Of a stretch of DNA of 64,000 nucleotides, positions 1-8,922 are shown piece after piece. Position numbers and translations under genes: made by a program. The stretch lies in contig NZ_JBNPXC010000002.1 of the NCBI RefSeq assembly GCF_050433505.1, positions 372,001 through 436,000 on the forward strand, read 5' to 3'. The stretch comes from Methanobacterium_D oryzae. Its GTDB lineage: Archaea > Methanobacteriota > Methanobacteria > Methanobacteriales > Methanobacteriaceae. Position 1 is the stretch's first letter; each line of letters starts with the position of its first letter. The notes beneath the pieces are model-generated. The model made no database searches. It was not told the origin of the DNA and saw only the letters and a list, made by a program, of their open reading frames with translations.

Positions 1-74
1 GCAGGTCCTGAAAATGACTTAAATCAACTTTTTATCTAACTTTTATTACATGGCAGATAACTAAAAATTTAAAG

Positions 75-82
75 TTTATATA
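75..82 (+). promoter_or_regulatory. TATA box of asd
   Basis: TTTATATA preceded by an A-rich BRE-like stretch (aaatttaaag). With an archaeal TATA-to-start distance of about 25 bases, transcription would begin near 105 and leave a leader of roughly 100 bases before asd. Seen as sequence only; the start site is inferred. Confidence 0.5.
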
Positions 83-213
83 TGATTTAATAATAGATAT
101 ATAAAATGATAAAATGGGGTAACGGTTTAGATTAGTATATTTTATTATTGGATTTACAATATTATTTGACAAATAGATAAAATGAATGAATTCGGAAGAT
201 TATAGGTGATTAT

Positions 214-1257
214 ATGGTAAACGTAGGTATTCTCGGAGCAACTGGAATGGTTGGGCAGAGATTCATTCAACTTTTGGCAGATCATCCAAAATTTGAAATC
301 ACTGCACTAACAGCATCAAAAAGATCAGCAGGAAAAAAATATGAAGACGCTGCAACATGGTATCTGGACAGTCCTATACCAGAAAGTGTTAAAGACATAA
401 CTGTAGTAGATACAGATCCAAATGAAGCAAAAGATGTGGATATTGTATTTTCAGCACTTCCAACAGAACATGCAGCAGTTGTTGAACCGAAGTTTGCCAA
501 ATCATGCATTGTAGCATCCAATGCAAGTGCAATGAGAATGGAACCAGACGTACCACTTGTGATTCCAGAAGTTAACCCAGAACATCTGGACATGATAGAA
601 ATTCAACAAAAAAACAGAGGATGGGATGGTTTCATAGTAACAAACCCAAATTGTTCAACTATAGCACTTACAATCACACTAAAACCTCTTTATGACCAGT
701 ATAATATAAAAAGAGTTTATGTTTCCACAATGCAAGCTGTTTCAGGTGCTGGTTATAATGGTGTTCCTTCAATGGCAATAGTTGATAACCTTGTACCGTT
801 TATCGGCGGTGAAGAAGAAAAAATGGAATCTGAAACACTTCATTTACTTGGTGAATTTGACGGCGAAACTGTAATTCCTGCAACATTTGGGGTAAGTGCT
901 TCCTGTCATAGAGTTGCTGTTGTTGATGGACATACAGAAGCGGTTTTCATTGAAATGGAAGATGGATTTGAAATTGATGATGTGAAAAAATCATTAAAAA
1001 ATTATAAAGGTCTTCCACAGAAATTAGATCTCTTTTCAGCACCAAAAAACCCTATTATAGTAAGGGAAGAAGAAAACAGGCCTCAACCAAGAATGGATAG
1101 AAATATGGATAATGGTATGGCTGTTACTGTTGGAAGAATCAGGGAAGACGCAGCCTTTGATAACAGCCTCAGATACGTTCTTGTCGGTCATAATACTGTT
1201 AGGGGTGCAGCAGGAGCATCAATTTTGAATGCAGAACTTATAAATGAAATAATGTAA
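214..1257 (+). CDS. asd: Aspartate-semialdehyde dehydrogenase
   Basis: Cytoplasmic NADPH-dependent enzyme that reduces aspartyl-4-phosphate to aspartate semialdehyde, the branch point to lysine/diaminopimelate, threonine and methionine. The 347 residues match the archaeal/fungal type. The N-terminus has the dinucleotide-binding GATGMVG loop (residues 8-14). The catalytic cysteine is in NPNCST (C147) and the catalytic histidine in SCHRVAV (H232). The ATG follows GGTGAT with good spacing. It stands alone here, with T-rich sequence downstream serving as a likely terminator. Nothing unusual; function is certain from motifs and length. Confidence 0.97.
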   Translation: MVNVGILGATGMVGQRFIQLLADHPKFEITALTASKRSAGKKYEDAATWYLDSPIPESVKDITVVDTDPNEAKDVDIVFSALPTEHAAVVEPKFAKSCIVASNASAMRMEPDVPLVIPEVNPEHLDMIEIQQKNRGWDGFIVTNPNCSTIALTITLKPLYDQYNIKRVYVSTMQAVSGAGYNGVPSMAIVDNLVPFIGGEEEKMESETLHLLGEFDGETVIPATFGVSASCHRVAVVDGHTEAVFIEMEDGFEIDDVKKSLKNYKGLPQKLDLFSAPKNPIIVREEENRPQPRMDRNMDNGMAVTVGRIREDAAFDNSLRYVLVGHNTVRGAAGASILNAELINEIM

Positions 1258-1261
1258 ATAC

Positions 1262-1280
1262 ATTTTTTCTTTTTTATCTT
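1262..1280 (+). terminator. T-rich terminator after asd
   Basis: T-runs (attttttcttttttatct) directly after the asd stop codon, the usual archaeal intrinsic termination signal. No hairpin is needed or seen. Confidence 0.45.
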
Positions 1281-1371
1281 TAAAATTATTTTTAAAAAGC
1301 TTTAATTACTACAAAATTTAGAATATCTATTTACGTAATTCCTTATTTTCACCAAATAATATGTTGATACT

Positions 1372-1941
1372 ATGGTAGATAGATTAATTAGTGCATTGAA
1401 TCATGTGGATGTTTCATTTTTTTATTTTATTAATCTCAACCTACAAAACTCTGTTTTTGATGTAATAATGCCTTTAATATCTGATTTAGGCTATTTTACA
1501 TTATGGATAGTATTATGTGTATTGATATACCTATTTGGAGGAGAAAAAGGAAAAGATGTATCTATAATATGTATAATTGCCCTTGGATTTGGTTATTTTT
1601 TAACAGAAATTTTAAAATATCTAGTAGAAAGACCCAGGCCTTATGATGTTCTTGAGGGGGTACGGATTTTAACTGGTGTGGATGGTTCCTCTTGGCCATC
1701 GGGACACACTATCTCTTCATTTATAGGGGCCATTATTCTGGGTAAAAATTATGGATATCTATACGTTTTCATAGCATTTGCATGTTTAGTTGGATTTTCA
1801 AGGATTTATAACGGAGATCATTATCCTATTGATGTAATTTCAGGTGCTTTAATTGGTATATTAATTGCACTTTTGATTTTAAGATATGAAAGGAATATTC
1901 TAAATTTAAAAGGCAAACTAATGCAAATTAGAAAGCATTAA
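1372..1941 (+). CDS. PAP2-family membrane phosphatase
   Basis: Integral membrane lipid phosphatase of the PAP2/undecaprenyl-diphosphatase superfamily, 189 residues with about five or six membrane spans. All three signature motifs are visible: K-x6-RP (KYLVERPRP, about residues 83-91), PSGH (about 111-114) and SR-x5-H-x3-D (SRIYNGDHYPID, about 143-154), so it should be active. Likely substrates are polyprenyl diphosphates used as carriers in pseudomurein or glycan synthesis, or phosphatidic acid analogues; the sequence does not decide. The ATG has a weak upstream SD, so initiation may be near-leaderless. It is separated by 38 bases from the next gene. Confidence 0.9.
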   Translation: MVDRLISALNHVDVSFFYFINLNLQNSVFDVIMPLISDLGYFTLWIVLCVLIYLFGGEKGKDVSIICIIALGFGYFLTEILKYLVERPRPYDVLEGVRILTGVDGSSWPSGHTISSFIGAIILGKNYGYLYVFIAFACLVGFSRIYNGDHYPIDVISGALIGILIALLILRYERNILNLKGKLMQIRKH

Positions 1942-1979
1942 GTTTATAAAATAAGTACAACATAAATATTATTGATAAA

Positions 1980-2483
1980 ATGCCATTGCTAAAAGATAAA
2001 GAAAGAGAACAGTTGAGACAACTAGTTAAGGCTTGCTTACTTGAAATTAGTAAATTAAAGATTGACCTTAAAAAATCTCAAAATGAAGCAAACCAATTCA
2101 AAGTAAAAGCAGAATTAATTAATCTTCAAAAGATGGAAGAACTTGAAAAGATACTAAAAGAGAAAAATGAAAAGATATCTGAATTAACAGCACTTTTAAA
2201 TGAAAAGAATGCTGAAATTGAAGAACTTAAAAATATAAAAATTTACTTTGATGCACTTACAGCGAGACCAAAACGAGATTTAACTTCTTTCCAATCACAG
2301 GTTTATCAATTATTACTGGAGCAAGGCACTACTGAAGACCTTTATGAACATATATTGAGTATAGGATTTAAAGAATTATCATTTGATAATTTTAGCAGCA
2401 TTTTAAGGAATTTAGATAGAAAAGGTTATGTTAAGTCATCAAAAAAAGATGACACTATTATCTGGGAAAAAATAGAAAAATAA
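1980..2483 (+). CDS. Coiled-coil protein with C-terminal winged helix
   Basis: Unrecognised 167-residue protein. Residues about 10-95 form a charged Lys/Glu-rich coiled coil. The C-terminal 70 residues (from about PKRDLTSFQSQVYQLL to KGYVKSSKKDD) look like a winged-helix fold with a recognition wing. A TATA-like TTTATAAAA near 1951 lies about 28 bases before the ATG and no SD is visible, so the mRNA is probably leaderless. A DNA-binding or scaffold role is possible but not shown. Confidence 0.75.
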   Translation: MPLLKDKEREQLRQLVKACLLEISKLKIDLKKSQNEANQFKVKAELINLQKMEELEKILKEKNEKISELTALLNEKNAEIEELKNIKIYFDALTARPKRDLTSFQSQVYQLLLEQGTTEDLYEHILSIGFKELSFDNFSSILRNLDRKGYVKSSKKDDTIIWEKIEK

Positions 2484-2813
2484 AGTATTTCTTTTAAACA
2501 TTTTAACTTTTAAATGAATTTCTTGTACTCTTAAAAGTTTATTTAAACTGATCAAAGTTATTTTATTTTAGTTGGATTTAATTCAAATGTTGCATAGTAA
2601 ATTAGATATATCTGTAAAGCCCGCGATATTATTTGAATTCTTATTTTTTGAGTAAGGGGAATATTGGTTAATACTGAAGATTTTGCATTAAAAATAGATA
2701 ACTTAACATAATAATTCATTTTTTTTATTCTTGGTATTAAATAGCAGAATAAAATAACATAATATTTATATTACTGATTACTATTTTTAATTAAAGATAA
2801 TGGAGGTACTTTT
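2484..2813. other. Intergenic stretch, no gene seen
   Basis: About 330 bases of AT-rich sequence between the coiled-coil gene and the DUF4013 gene. No ORF, RNA gene or strong repeat was seen. The promoter of the downstream gene should lie near its 3' end, ahead of the SD at about 2802-2808. Confidence 0.5.
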
Positions 2814-3674
2814 ATGGATATAGGCGATTATTATTCTAAATCTATAAATGGATTTACAAAAAATCCCTTACTTGCAGTTCCAGCATTCGTTGGAAATATT
2901 TTAATATATATTATCACTTATGGGGCAATGTTTTTAGGAATATTTAGTCTTTATGGATCTAACATCTTCGATTATAGTCAAAATTCAACTTCTGCATTAA
3001 ATAATCCAGATATAGGGACTTCTTCGATGTTTTTAGGAGTAATGATAATAGTTTTAATTATAACTTGGATTATATCAAGTTTTATAAGCTCTGCAACTAT
3101 TGGAATGTCTAAAAGGATAGTATTAGGTGAAAGACCAGATTTAGGTGTTGCATTAAAATACGGAAAAAAATATTTACTAATAATATTAGCAGTTAGCTTT
3201 ATATTCGGTATTTTAGTTGCTATTACTATAATGCCCCTTATAATAGGTATAATTTTAATCGCAGTTGATCCTAGCAGTGGTTTAGGTATAGTGGGGCTAA
3301 TAATTGGAGGATTAATTACATTAATATTAATGATGTTTATTTTCCTATTTTTCATATTCATATTCCAATCAGTTATTGTAGGCAAAAAATCTCTTATTGG
3401 ATCCTTTAAAGATAGCTATAAAACAGTTAAAAAGAATATATTTGAAGTAATTGTAGTACTTATCATCAATGCTTTAATTATAGGGACTATAAGTATTATT
3501 GTGGCACTTATTACATCATTTTTAGGAATTATTCCTATAATTGGCCTGATTTTAGGCATAATAATAAGCATTATAGTGAATTCAGTGATATTTCCATACT
3601 TCACACTGGTTTTGAATTATTTTTACATGGATCTTAAAGGTGTGATACCAGAAAAAGCAGAATATGCTTATTAA
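2814..3674 (+). CDS. DUF4013-type multispanning membrane protein
   Basis: 286-residue hydrophobic protein resembling the DUF4013 family (no assigned function), with about six long membrane segments rich in Ile, Leu and Gly. The start ATG is preceded by a clear GGAGGT. The start MDIGDYYSKSINGFTKNPLL fits the family pattern of an amphipathic N-terminal helix before the first span. A short motif (KSLIGSFKDSYKTVKKN, about 200-216) between spans resembles the repeated element of such proteins. It is monocistronic in this window. Family call from overall pattern; role unknown. Confidence 0.8.
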   Translation: MDIGDYYSKSINGFTKNPLLAVPAFVGNILIYIITYGAMFLGIFSLYGSNIFDYSQNSTSALNNPDIGTSSMFLGVMIIVLIITWIISSFISSATIGMSKRIVLGERPDLGVALKYGKKYLLIILAVSFIFGILVAITIMPLIIGIILIAVDPSSGLGIVGLIIGGLITLILMMFIFLFFIFIFQSVIVGKKSLIGSFKDSYKTVKKNIFEVIVVLIINALIIGTISIIVALITSFLGIIPIIGLILGIIISIIVNSVIFPYFTLVLNYFYMDLKGVIPEKAEYAY

Positions 3675-4140
3675 CAGATGAATATTAATAGTGACAAACT
3701 TTTTTCTTTTTATTTATTTTCAGTAATTTTAAACACTATTTTAAAGTATGATTTGTTTAGATTCATAAGAGTATCATGTTTCAGAATGCATTCTTATTTT
3801 AGTAGATTATTACTTCTTATTTAATTTTATTTGGTTTAATATTGCCCATATAGCTCAATATGCTCTTAATTATTTTTATTTTTGAAATTTAGAATATAAT
3901 GATGCCTATTGTTTTAAATAGCAATTTAATTAAGGTAATAAACGATTATAATGCTTAAAGTATTGATATAAGATTATTTATATTGTTTTCTTTTTTGAAA
4001 TAAGCTTTAATTATGTTTGCTTTATTAAAAACACCAAATAGGAGAACTAAATGTATATTGGTTATTTCAATACTGTATATGGGTGTCTTAAATTATAAAA
4101 TAAACTCTAAGGATGCCTTTTTCAGAGAATTAAATCAAAA
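3675..4140. other. AT-rich intergenic stretch, no gene seen
   Basis: About 465 bases with no convincing ORF or RNA gene. It separates the DUF4013 gene from the promoter and structured leader of the transglutaminase-like gene. Confidence 0.5.
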
Positions 4141-4149
4141 GATTTATAT
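4135..4149 (+). promoter_or_regulatory. BRE/TATA promoter of the transglutaminase-like gene
   Basis: A-rich BRE (caaaaga) followed by TTTATATA at about 4142-4149. Transcription is expected about 25 bases downstream, near 4170-4175, exactly where the leader hairpin begins. Confidence 0.6.
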
Positions 4150-4174
4150 ATGTTTTAAAAATGATTAGTTAATA

Positions 4175-4213
4175 GTCCTGCGGTTTGTTATACACTAATT
4201 TAACAATCAGGAC
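4175..4213 (+). promoter_or_regulatory. 5' leader hairpin ahead of an ATT start
   Basis: Two stacked inverted repeats: GTCCTG (4175-4180) with CAGGAC (4208-4213), and inside them TTGTTA (4185-4190) with TAACAA (4201-4206). The loop is 10 bases. The hairpin ends 2 bases before the SD sequence ggaggcgg. It would sit at the very 5' end of the mRNA and could mask or stabilise the ribosome site. Pairing is seen directly; a regulatory role is inference. Confidence 0.5.
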
Positions 4214-4227
4214 ACGGAGGCGGTAAA

Positions 4228-5292
4228 ATTAAGCGACAATTAACATTTACGTTGCTATTTACAATTTGTATAGCATGTTGCGTTTTTATTTCCAGTGGAG
4301 CGACAGGAAATAATATTACATCGATTGAAAATGTAAATGAAAACCAAAACGTCTTAGAAGTAAATGCAGATTACGTAGTGACCGTTAAAAAACAAGTTAA
4401 AGTATACTACAAAGTAAAGAAAAAAGTAAAAATCAAGAAGAAAATCAGGTACAAATCCAAAGGAAAATGGAAAATCAAGTACAAAACAAAGTACAAGTAC
4501 AGATATGTATACAAATATTACTATAAAACAGTATATAGAACTTATACGGTACGTGATGTTCCTCCTTCTGAATGTAAAGGATCAACAAGAAATTGTCAAT
4601 CAACTAATTCTGCAATAGTATCTAAGATGAAATCAATAACTACTCTAATAAATGTTACAGTACCTAATCCAGAACCAGCCCCCAAAGCACCAACACCTAT
4701 AGAAAAACCAATTGAAGTTTCAGAACCGGGACCAGAACCACAATTATCTGATTTCGGTGGGAATGAAACTGCATACAATGAATTGTGGAATGCTTGGAAC
4801 GAAACAAATACAACATATGCTAATTATTTAGAAGTAAATCAAACATATAATCAATATTTACATGATTACAATAATTATCTGACAGCATTAAGTCAATATA
4901 AAAAGACTATCACTGTAACCAGAGCACAGACTACAATGGAGAAAGCTAACAGCATATTTGAATTTGTACAACATTATTTGGACTATTCCTTTTATTATAA
5001 CACAAAATATGGTGCAGTGGGAACGCTCTCAATGAAAAAAGGAAACTGTGTTGATCATACACATCTATTGATTGCACTGGCAAGAGCAGCGGGAATTCCA
5101 GCAAGATACGTACATGGGCAATGCACGTTCAACAGTGGATTTAGAACAGGACACGTTTGGGCTCAGCTCTATGTTAATGGTAAATGGTATAACGCAGATG
5201 CAATAAGCTTTAGTAATAAATTAGGCACTATAGCTAATTGGAATACAGCAACATATACTTTGAAAGGTATTTATTCATCATTGCCTTTCTAA
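4228..5292 (+). CDS. Exported transglutaminase-like cysteine protease/amidase
   Basis: Secreted protein with a transglutaminase-like catalytic domain. Such domains in methanobacteria occur in cell-wall (pseudomurein) enzymes and surface proteins. The start is placed at ATT 4228, 4 bases after ggaggcgg (4216-4223); this gives a normal signal peptide (MKRQLTFTLLF then a hydrophobic core). The first ATG/GTG/TTG, TTG 4252, would cut the signal. After it come a very basic Lys/Tyr segment (residues about 54-105), a Pro/Glu linker, and a catalytic domain with C274 (GNCVDHTH), H309 (GHVWAQ) and D324 (NADA). No pseudomurein-binding repeats are seen. Substrate unknown; 354 residues. Confidence 0.85.
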   Translation: MKRQLTFTLLFTICIACCVFISSGATGNNITSIENVNENQNVLEVNADYVVTVKKQVKVYYKVKKKVKIKKKIRYKSKGKWKIKYKTKYKYRYVYKYYYKTVYRTYTVRDVPPSECKGSTRNCQSTNSAIVSKMKSITTLINVTVPNPEPAPKAPTPIEKPIEVSEPGPEPQLSDFGGNETAYNELWNAWNETNTTYANYLEVNQTYNQYLHDYNNYLTALSQYKKTITVTRAQTTMEKANSIFEFVQHYLDYSFYYNTKYGAVGTLSMKKGNCVDHTHLLIALARAAGIPARYVHGQCTFNSGFRTGHVWAQLYVNGKWYNADAISFSNKLGTIANWNTATYTLKGIYSSLPF

Positions 5293-5355
5293 AACCTTAT
5301 TTCTTTTTTTTAAATATTTTTCAGTTTTAAATCATTATTCTATTTATAAAATATA

Positions 5356-5372
5356 ATCGAAAGTTATTTATA
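5356..5372 (+). promoter_or_regulatory. BRE/TATA promoter of the thermosome gene
   Basis: A strong archaeal promoter: atcgaaag (BRE) followed by TTATTTATA (5364-5372). It predicts transcription from about 5397 and a 35-40 base leader holding the SD tagaggtgat. No obvious palindromic heat-shock operator was seen overlapping it. Confidence 0.65.
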
Positions 5373-5433
5373 GAACCTCTAACCCATTGATAAATTACAA
5401 AACAATAGATTATAAAATAATAGAGGTGATAAT

Positions 5434-7068
5434 GTGGCACAATTAGGTGGTGGAAACCAACCAATTTTAATTTTACCAGAAGGTACTAACAGATTATTAG
5501 GTAGAGACGCTCAAAGAATGAACATCATGGCAGGAAAAGTCCTTGCAGAAACAGTAAGAACAACCCTCGGTCCAAAAGGAATGGATAAAATGCTCGTAGA
5601 TGGCCTAGGAGATATTGTAGTAACTAATGATGGTGTAACAATCCTAAAAGAAATGGATATTGAACATCCTGCTGCTAAGATGCTTGTTGAGGTTGCTAAA
5701 ACCCAGGAAGATGAAGTAGGGGACGGTACAACAACAGCCGTTATTATTGCAGGCGAATTACTCAAAAAAGCTGAAGGATTACTTGACCAAGATATTCACC
5801 CAACAATTATCGCTATGGGTTACAGACAAGCTGCAGAAAAAGCTCAAGAAATATTAAATGTTATCTCAATTGACGCTGATGACCGTGACACTCTCCTAAA
5901 AGTTGCAATGACTGCAATGACTGGTAAAGGAACCGAAAAAGCTAGAAGACCACTAGCAGAACTCATTGTAAGTGCTGTAAAACAGGTTGAAGAAGACGGT
6001 GAAATTGACACTGATCACATAAAAATAGAGAAAAAAGACGGCGCTGTAGTTGATGATTCAACACTCGTTCAAGGTGTAATAATCGACAAAGAAAGAGTAC
6101 ACCCTGGAATGCCAGGAAAAATAGAAGATGCAAAAATAGCACTACTCAATTCTGCAATAGAAGTTAAAGAAACAGAAGTAGATGCAGAAATCAGAATCAC
6201 AGACCCAGCTCAAATGCAAGCGTTCATTGAACAAGAAGAACAAATGATCAGAGATATGATCAACAAAGTAGAAGACTCTGGTGCAACTGTCTTATTCTGT
6301 CAAAAAGGTATCGATGACCTTGCACAACACTACTTAGCAAAAGCAGGAATTATGGCTGTAAGAAGAGTTAAAAAATCCGACATGGAAAAACTCTCTAAAG
6401 CAACTGGTGCAAAAGTTGTAACTAATCTTGAAGACCTTTCCTTCAGTGACTTAGGAGACGCTGGAAAAGTTGCAGAAAAGAAAATCTCTGGCGAAGACAT
6501 GATATTTGTCGAAGAATGTAAAGATCCTAAAGCAGTTACAATATTAGTTAGAGGTTCCACAAAACACGTTGTTGATGAAATCGAAAGAGCAGTTGACGAC
6601 GCAATTGGTGTAGTCGCAGCAACAGTAGAGGACAAAAAAGTTGTAGCTGGTGGAGGAGCACCTGAAATCGCAATATCCAAAGGATTAAAAGAATATGCAG
6701 ACTCTATAAGCGGCAGAGAACAATTAGCAGTATCTGCATTCGCAGAAGCATTAGAAATTGTTCCAAAAACACTCGCAGAAAACGCTGGACTTGACAGCAT
6801 TGACGCTCTTGTAGATTTAAGAGCAGCACACGAAAAATCCTTATACATGGGATTAGATGTTTTTGAAGGCGATGTACGAGATATGTACAGAGCTGGTGTT
6901 GTAGAACCACAAAGAGTTAAAAAACAGGCAATGCAATCCGCTGCAGAAGCTGCAGAAATGATTCTCCGTATTGACGACGTTATAGCATCAACTGGTGCTG
7001 GTAGAGGCGGCGACATGGAAGGAATGGAAGGTATGGGTATGCCTGGCGGAATGCCTCCAATGATGTAA
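5434..7068 (+). CDS. thsA: Thermosome subunit (group II chaperonin)
   Basis: ATP-driven cytosolic folding machine subunit forming an eight- or nine-membered double ring without a GroES partner. The 544 residues are full length for the family. Hallmarks: GRDAQRMNI, TTLGPKGMDKM, the ATP loop NDGVTILKEM and GDGTTTAVI (about residues 93-101), a second nucleotide region VVAGGGAPEI, and the Gly/Met-rich C-terminal tail (GGDMEGMEGMGMPGG) typical of archaeal thermosomes. It starts at GTG 5434 after GAGGTGAT; an overlapping ATG at 5432 is out of frame. Whether this is the alpha or beta paralogue cannot be told here. Its codon use appears rather regular, fitting high expression. Confidence 0.97.
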   Translation: MAQLGGGNQPILILPEGTNRLLGRDAQRMNIMAGKVLAETVRTTLGPKGMDKMLVDGLGDIVVTNDGVTILKEMDIEHPAAKMLVEVAKTQEDEVGDGTTTAVIIAGELLKKAEGLLDQDIHPTIIAMGYRQAAEKAQEILNVISIDADDRDTLLKVAMTAMTGKGTEKARRPLAELIVSAVKQVEEDGEIDTDHIKIEKKDGAVVDDSTLVQGVIIDKERVHPGMPGKIEDAKIALLNSAIEVKETEVDAEIRITDPAQMQAFIEQEEQMIRDMINKVEDSGATVLFCQKGIDDLAQHYLAKAGIMAVRRVKKSDMEKLSKATGAKVVTNLEDLSFSDLGDAGKVAEKKISGEDMIFVEECKDPKAVTILVRGSTKHVVDEIERAVDDAIGVVAATVEDKKVVAGGGAPEIAISKGLKEYADSISGREQLAVSAFAEALEIVPKTLAENAGLDSIDALVDLRAAHEKSLYMGLDVFEGDVRDMYRAGVVEPQRVKKQAMQSAAEAAEMILRIDDVIASTGAGRGGDMEGMEGMGMPGGMPPMM

Positions 7069-7458
7069 GTTTATTACATCATTCTACTTTTTATTTTTAA
7101 AATATCAGATAATTTTTAACTTATTAAATTTTAAAAATTAATGCTTTTTTTATCTTATTTTAATGATTAAAACTGTTTAAATCTTTTAATTTATTCTATT
7201 CGATCTAATTTTGTTTAATAAATCTTTTATTAATTTTAAACCAGAAGATTAATATAGTCGTTACTAACTAATATTTTTTATTAGGGTATGATGAATAATA
7301 AGGGAAATAAAAGTAATAAACACTGTAATATGACTTTAATGGATAATTTATACTTTATTAACCTTTTTTAGTTATCCATTAACCTTAAGTATTCATATAT
7401 TTGCAAGTATACTATTATTTTTAGCCCTATAGAAGAACAAGAAGGAGGTGAAAAACGC
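7069..7458. other. Intergenic region with an 11-base inverted repeat before the adhesin gene
   Basis: No gene seen. It holds T-rich termination sequence after the thermosome gene, a perfect inverted repeat TTAATGGATAA/TTATCCATTAA (7336-7346 and 7372-7382), and a TATA-like tcatatattt at about 7391-7400. An SD gaaggaggtg follows. Confidence 0.6.
7336..7382. repeat. Inverted repeat upstream of the adhesin promoter
   Basis: TTAATGGATAA (7336-7346) pairs perfectly with TTATCCATTAA (7372-7382) across a 25-base spacer, just upstream of the candidate TATA box. It could be an operator or activator site; on DNA it is an 11 bp dyad. Confidence 0.55.
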
Positions 7459-8886
7459 GTGAAAAAACAAATTACACTAACAATTCTCTTTTTAATTGGT
7501 GTTTTAGTGTCTGTTTCAGCTTGTAGTGCTGCTACTCTCACTGTTGGAACCGGTGAAACCTATTTAAATATTTCAAGCGCGGTTGATGCTGCAAATGATG
7601 GTGATACAATCTTCATTAAAAATGGAACCTATAATGGAGAAGGTAACACTCAAATATCAATTGACAAAAACATCAATATTACTGGTCAAAGCCAAACTGG
7701 AACCATACTCGATGGTGAAAACGATGATTACTTCTTCTATATATATTCCAGCTATACTGTAACCATTAATAATTTAACATTCGAAGATGGTGGAGATACA
7801 TGGCAAGGTAGTGCTATTAACAATGGTGGTACATTAAATCTTATTGATTGTACTTTCATCAGTAATGATGCAGAATATGAAGGCGGCGCTATCTACAATG
7901 AAAACATATTAGATGTACAAAACTGTAAGTTCATCAATAATACAGCAACTTATTGTGGCGGTGCAATACTCAATAATGGTGATATGACTGTCACTGGCAG
8001 TACATTCACTGGTAACACTGCAGATTGGGGTGGTGCTATATTCAATTGGTATAATAGTATCGTTAATGGCGGCATTTTTAACAATAACAATGCTGAATCA
8101 GGAGGTGGAGCTATCTGTAGTTGTGGTACTTTAACTGCTACTGGTTGTAACTTCTATAATAACACTGCAGGAGAAGGGGGAGCGATTTACAGTTACACTT
8201 ATGACACTCCAAGTTATGTGAATGTAAAATACAGCCGTTTTGTAGGAAACACTGCAGAAAACACTCAAAATGACATATACCAATGGTCCGGCATACAAGT
8301 GGCTAACACTTTAATTACTCAGTATAACTGGTGGGGATCAAACAACGGTCCAGCATCAGAAAGAATAACTGGAGATAGTAACAACCCTGTAATGTCTAGT
8401 ATGTATACTCCGTGGCTTGTGATGAACATTAACCCAGCCGATCCAGATACAATTTACACTGGTGAGACTTCTAAAATCAGTGTGAATGTTTATACTGATT
8501 CAAATGGTGTTAATCACAGTGCTGATGCTGCTCAGTTCTTCAGCGGCCCAGAAGTAACCTTTACTACCGATCTAGGTAATGTGGGAAGTAAAGAAGTTAC
8601 AGTGCCATGGACCCTTGGAATGGCATTCGCTATTTTAAGAGGTGATGAAGGTACTGGAATAGCTACAGTAACAGCTGCAGATGCAAATGTGCCACTGTCT
8701 ACTACAGTTAATATACTTCAAGCTCCAGTTACTCCAGATGAAGAGGATGAAATAAGCCCATCTGAAAATGAAGTTAATGCAGCAAGCAACACTGTAGGAA
8801 TGCAGGAAACAGGTATTCCAATAGCAGGACTAATACTAGCAATGCTGACAGTATTCGCTGGTTTAGCTACATCTAAAAGAAAATAA
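7459..8886 (+). CDS. Adhesin-like surface protein with parallel beta-helix repeats
   Basis: Exported cell-surface protein of 475 residues. It has a signal peptide (KKQITLTILFLIGVLVS...), then a right-handed beta-helix built of polymorphic-membrane-protein-like repeats such as GGAIYNENI, GGAILNNGD, GGAIFNWYN, GGGAICSCG and GGAIYSYT (about residues 125-275). An immunoglobulin-like segment follows (about 330-420), then an acidic linker and a C-terminal hydrophobic anchor ending in positive charges (AGLATSKRK). This is the usual architecture of Methanobacteriales adhesin-like proteins, thought to act in cell-cell or syntrophic contact. It starts at GTG 7459 after a very strong GAAGGAGGTG. It is convergent with the next gene; both share T-rich terminators at 8889-8916. 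Confidence 0.9.
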   Translation: MKKQITLTILFLIGVLVSVSACSAATLTVGTGETYLNISSAVDAANDGDTIFIKNGTYNGEGNTQISIDKNINITGQSQTGTILDGENDDYFFYIYSSYTVTINNLTFEDGGDTWQGSAINNGGTLNLIDCTFISNDAEYEGGAIYNENILDVQNCKFINNTATYCGGAILNNGDMTVTGSTFTGNTADWGGAIFNWYNSIVNGGIFNNNNAESGGGAICSCGTLTATGCNFYNNTAGEGGAIYSYTYDTPSYVNVKYSRFVGNTAENTQNDIYQWSGIQVANTLITQYNWWGSNNGPASERITGDSNNPVMSSMYTPWLVMNINPADPDTIYTGETSKISVNVYTDSNGVNHSADAAQFFSGPEVTFTTDLGNVGSKEVTVPWTLGMAFAILRGDEGTGIATVTAADANVPLSTTVNILQAPVTPDEEDEISPSENEVNAASNTVGMQETGIPIAGLILAMLTVFAGLATSKRK

Positions 8887-8888
8887 AT

Positions 8889-8916
8889 TCCTCTTTTTTC
8901 CTTTTTTTATTTCTAA
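8889..8916. terminator. T-rich stretch between convergent genes
   Basis: Runs of T (cctcttttttcctttttttattt) follow the adhesin stop codon and suit + strand termination. The facing gene ends at 8923. Confidence 0.45.
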
Positions 8917-8922
8917 ATCAAT

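Noticed and set aside
6330..7016. 228-codon minus-strand ORF opposite the thermosome gene
   Set aside because: Antisense shadow of a highly conserved gene with Ser/Thr/Pro-rich composition typical of shadows.
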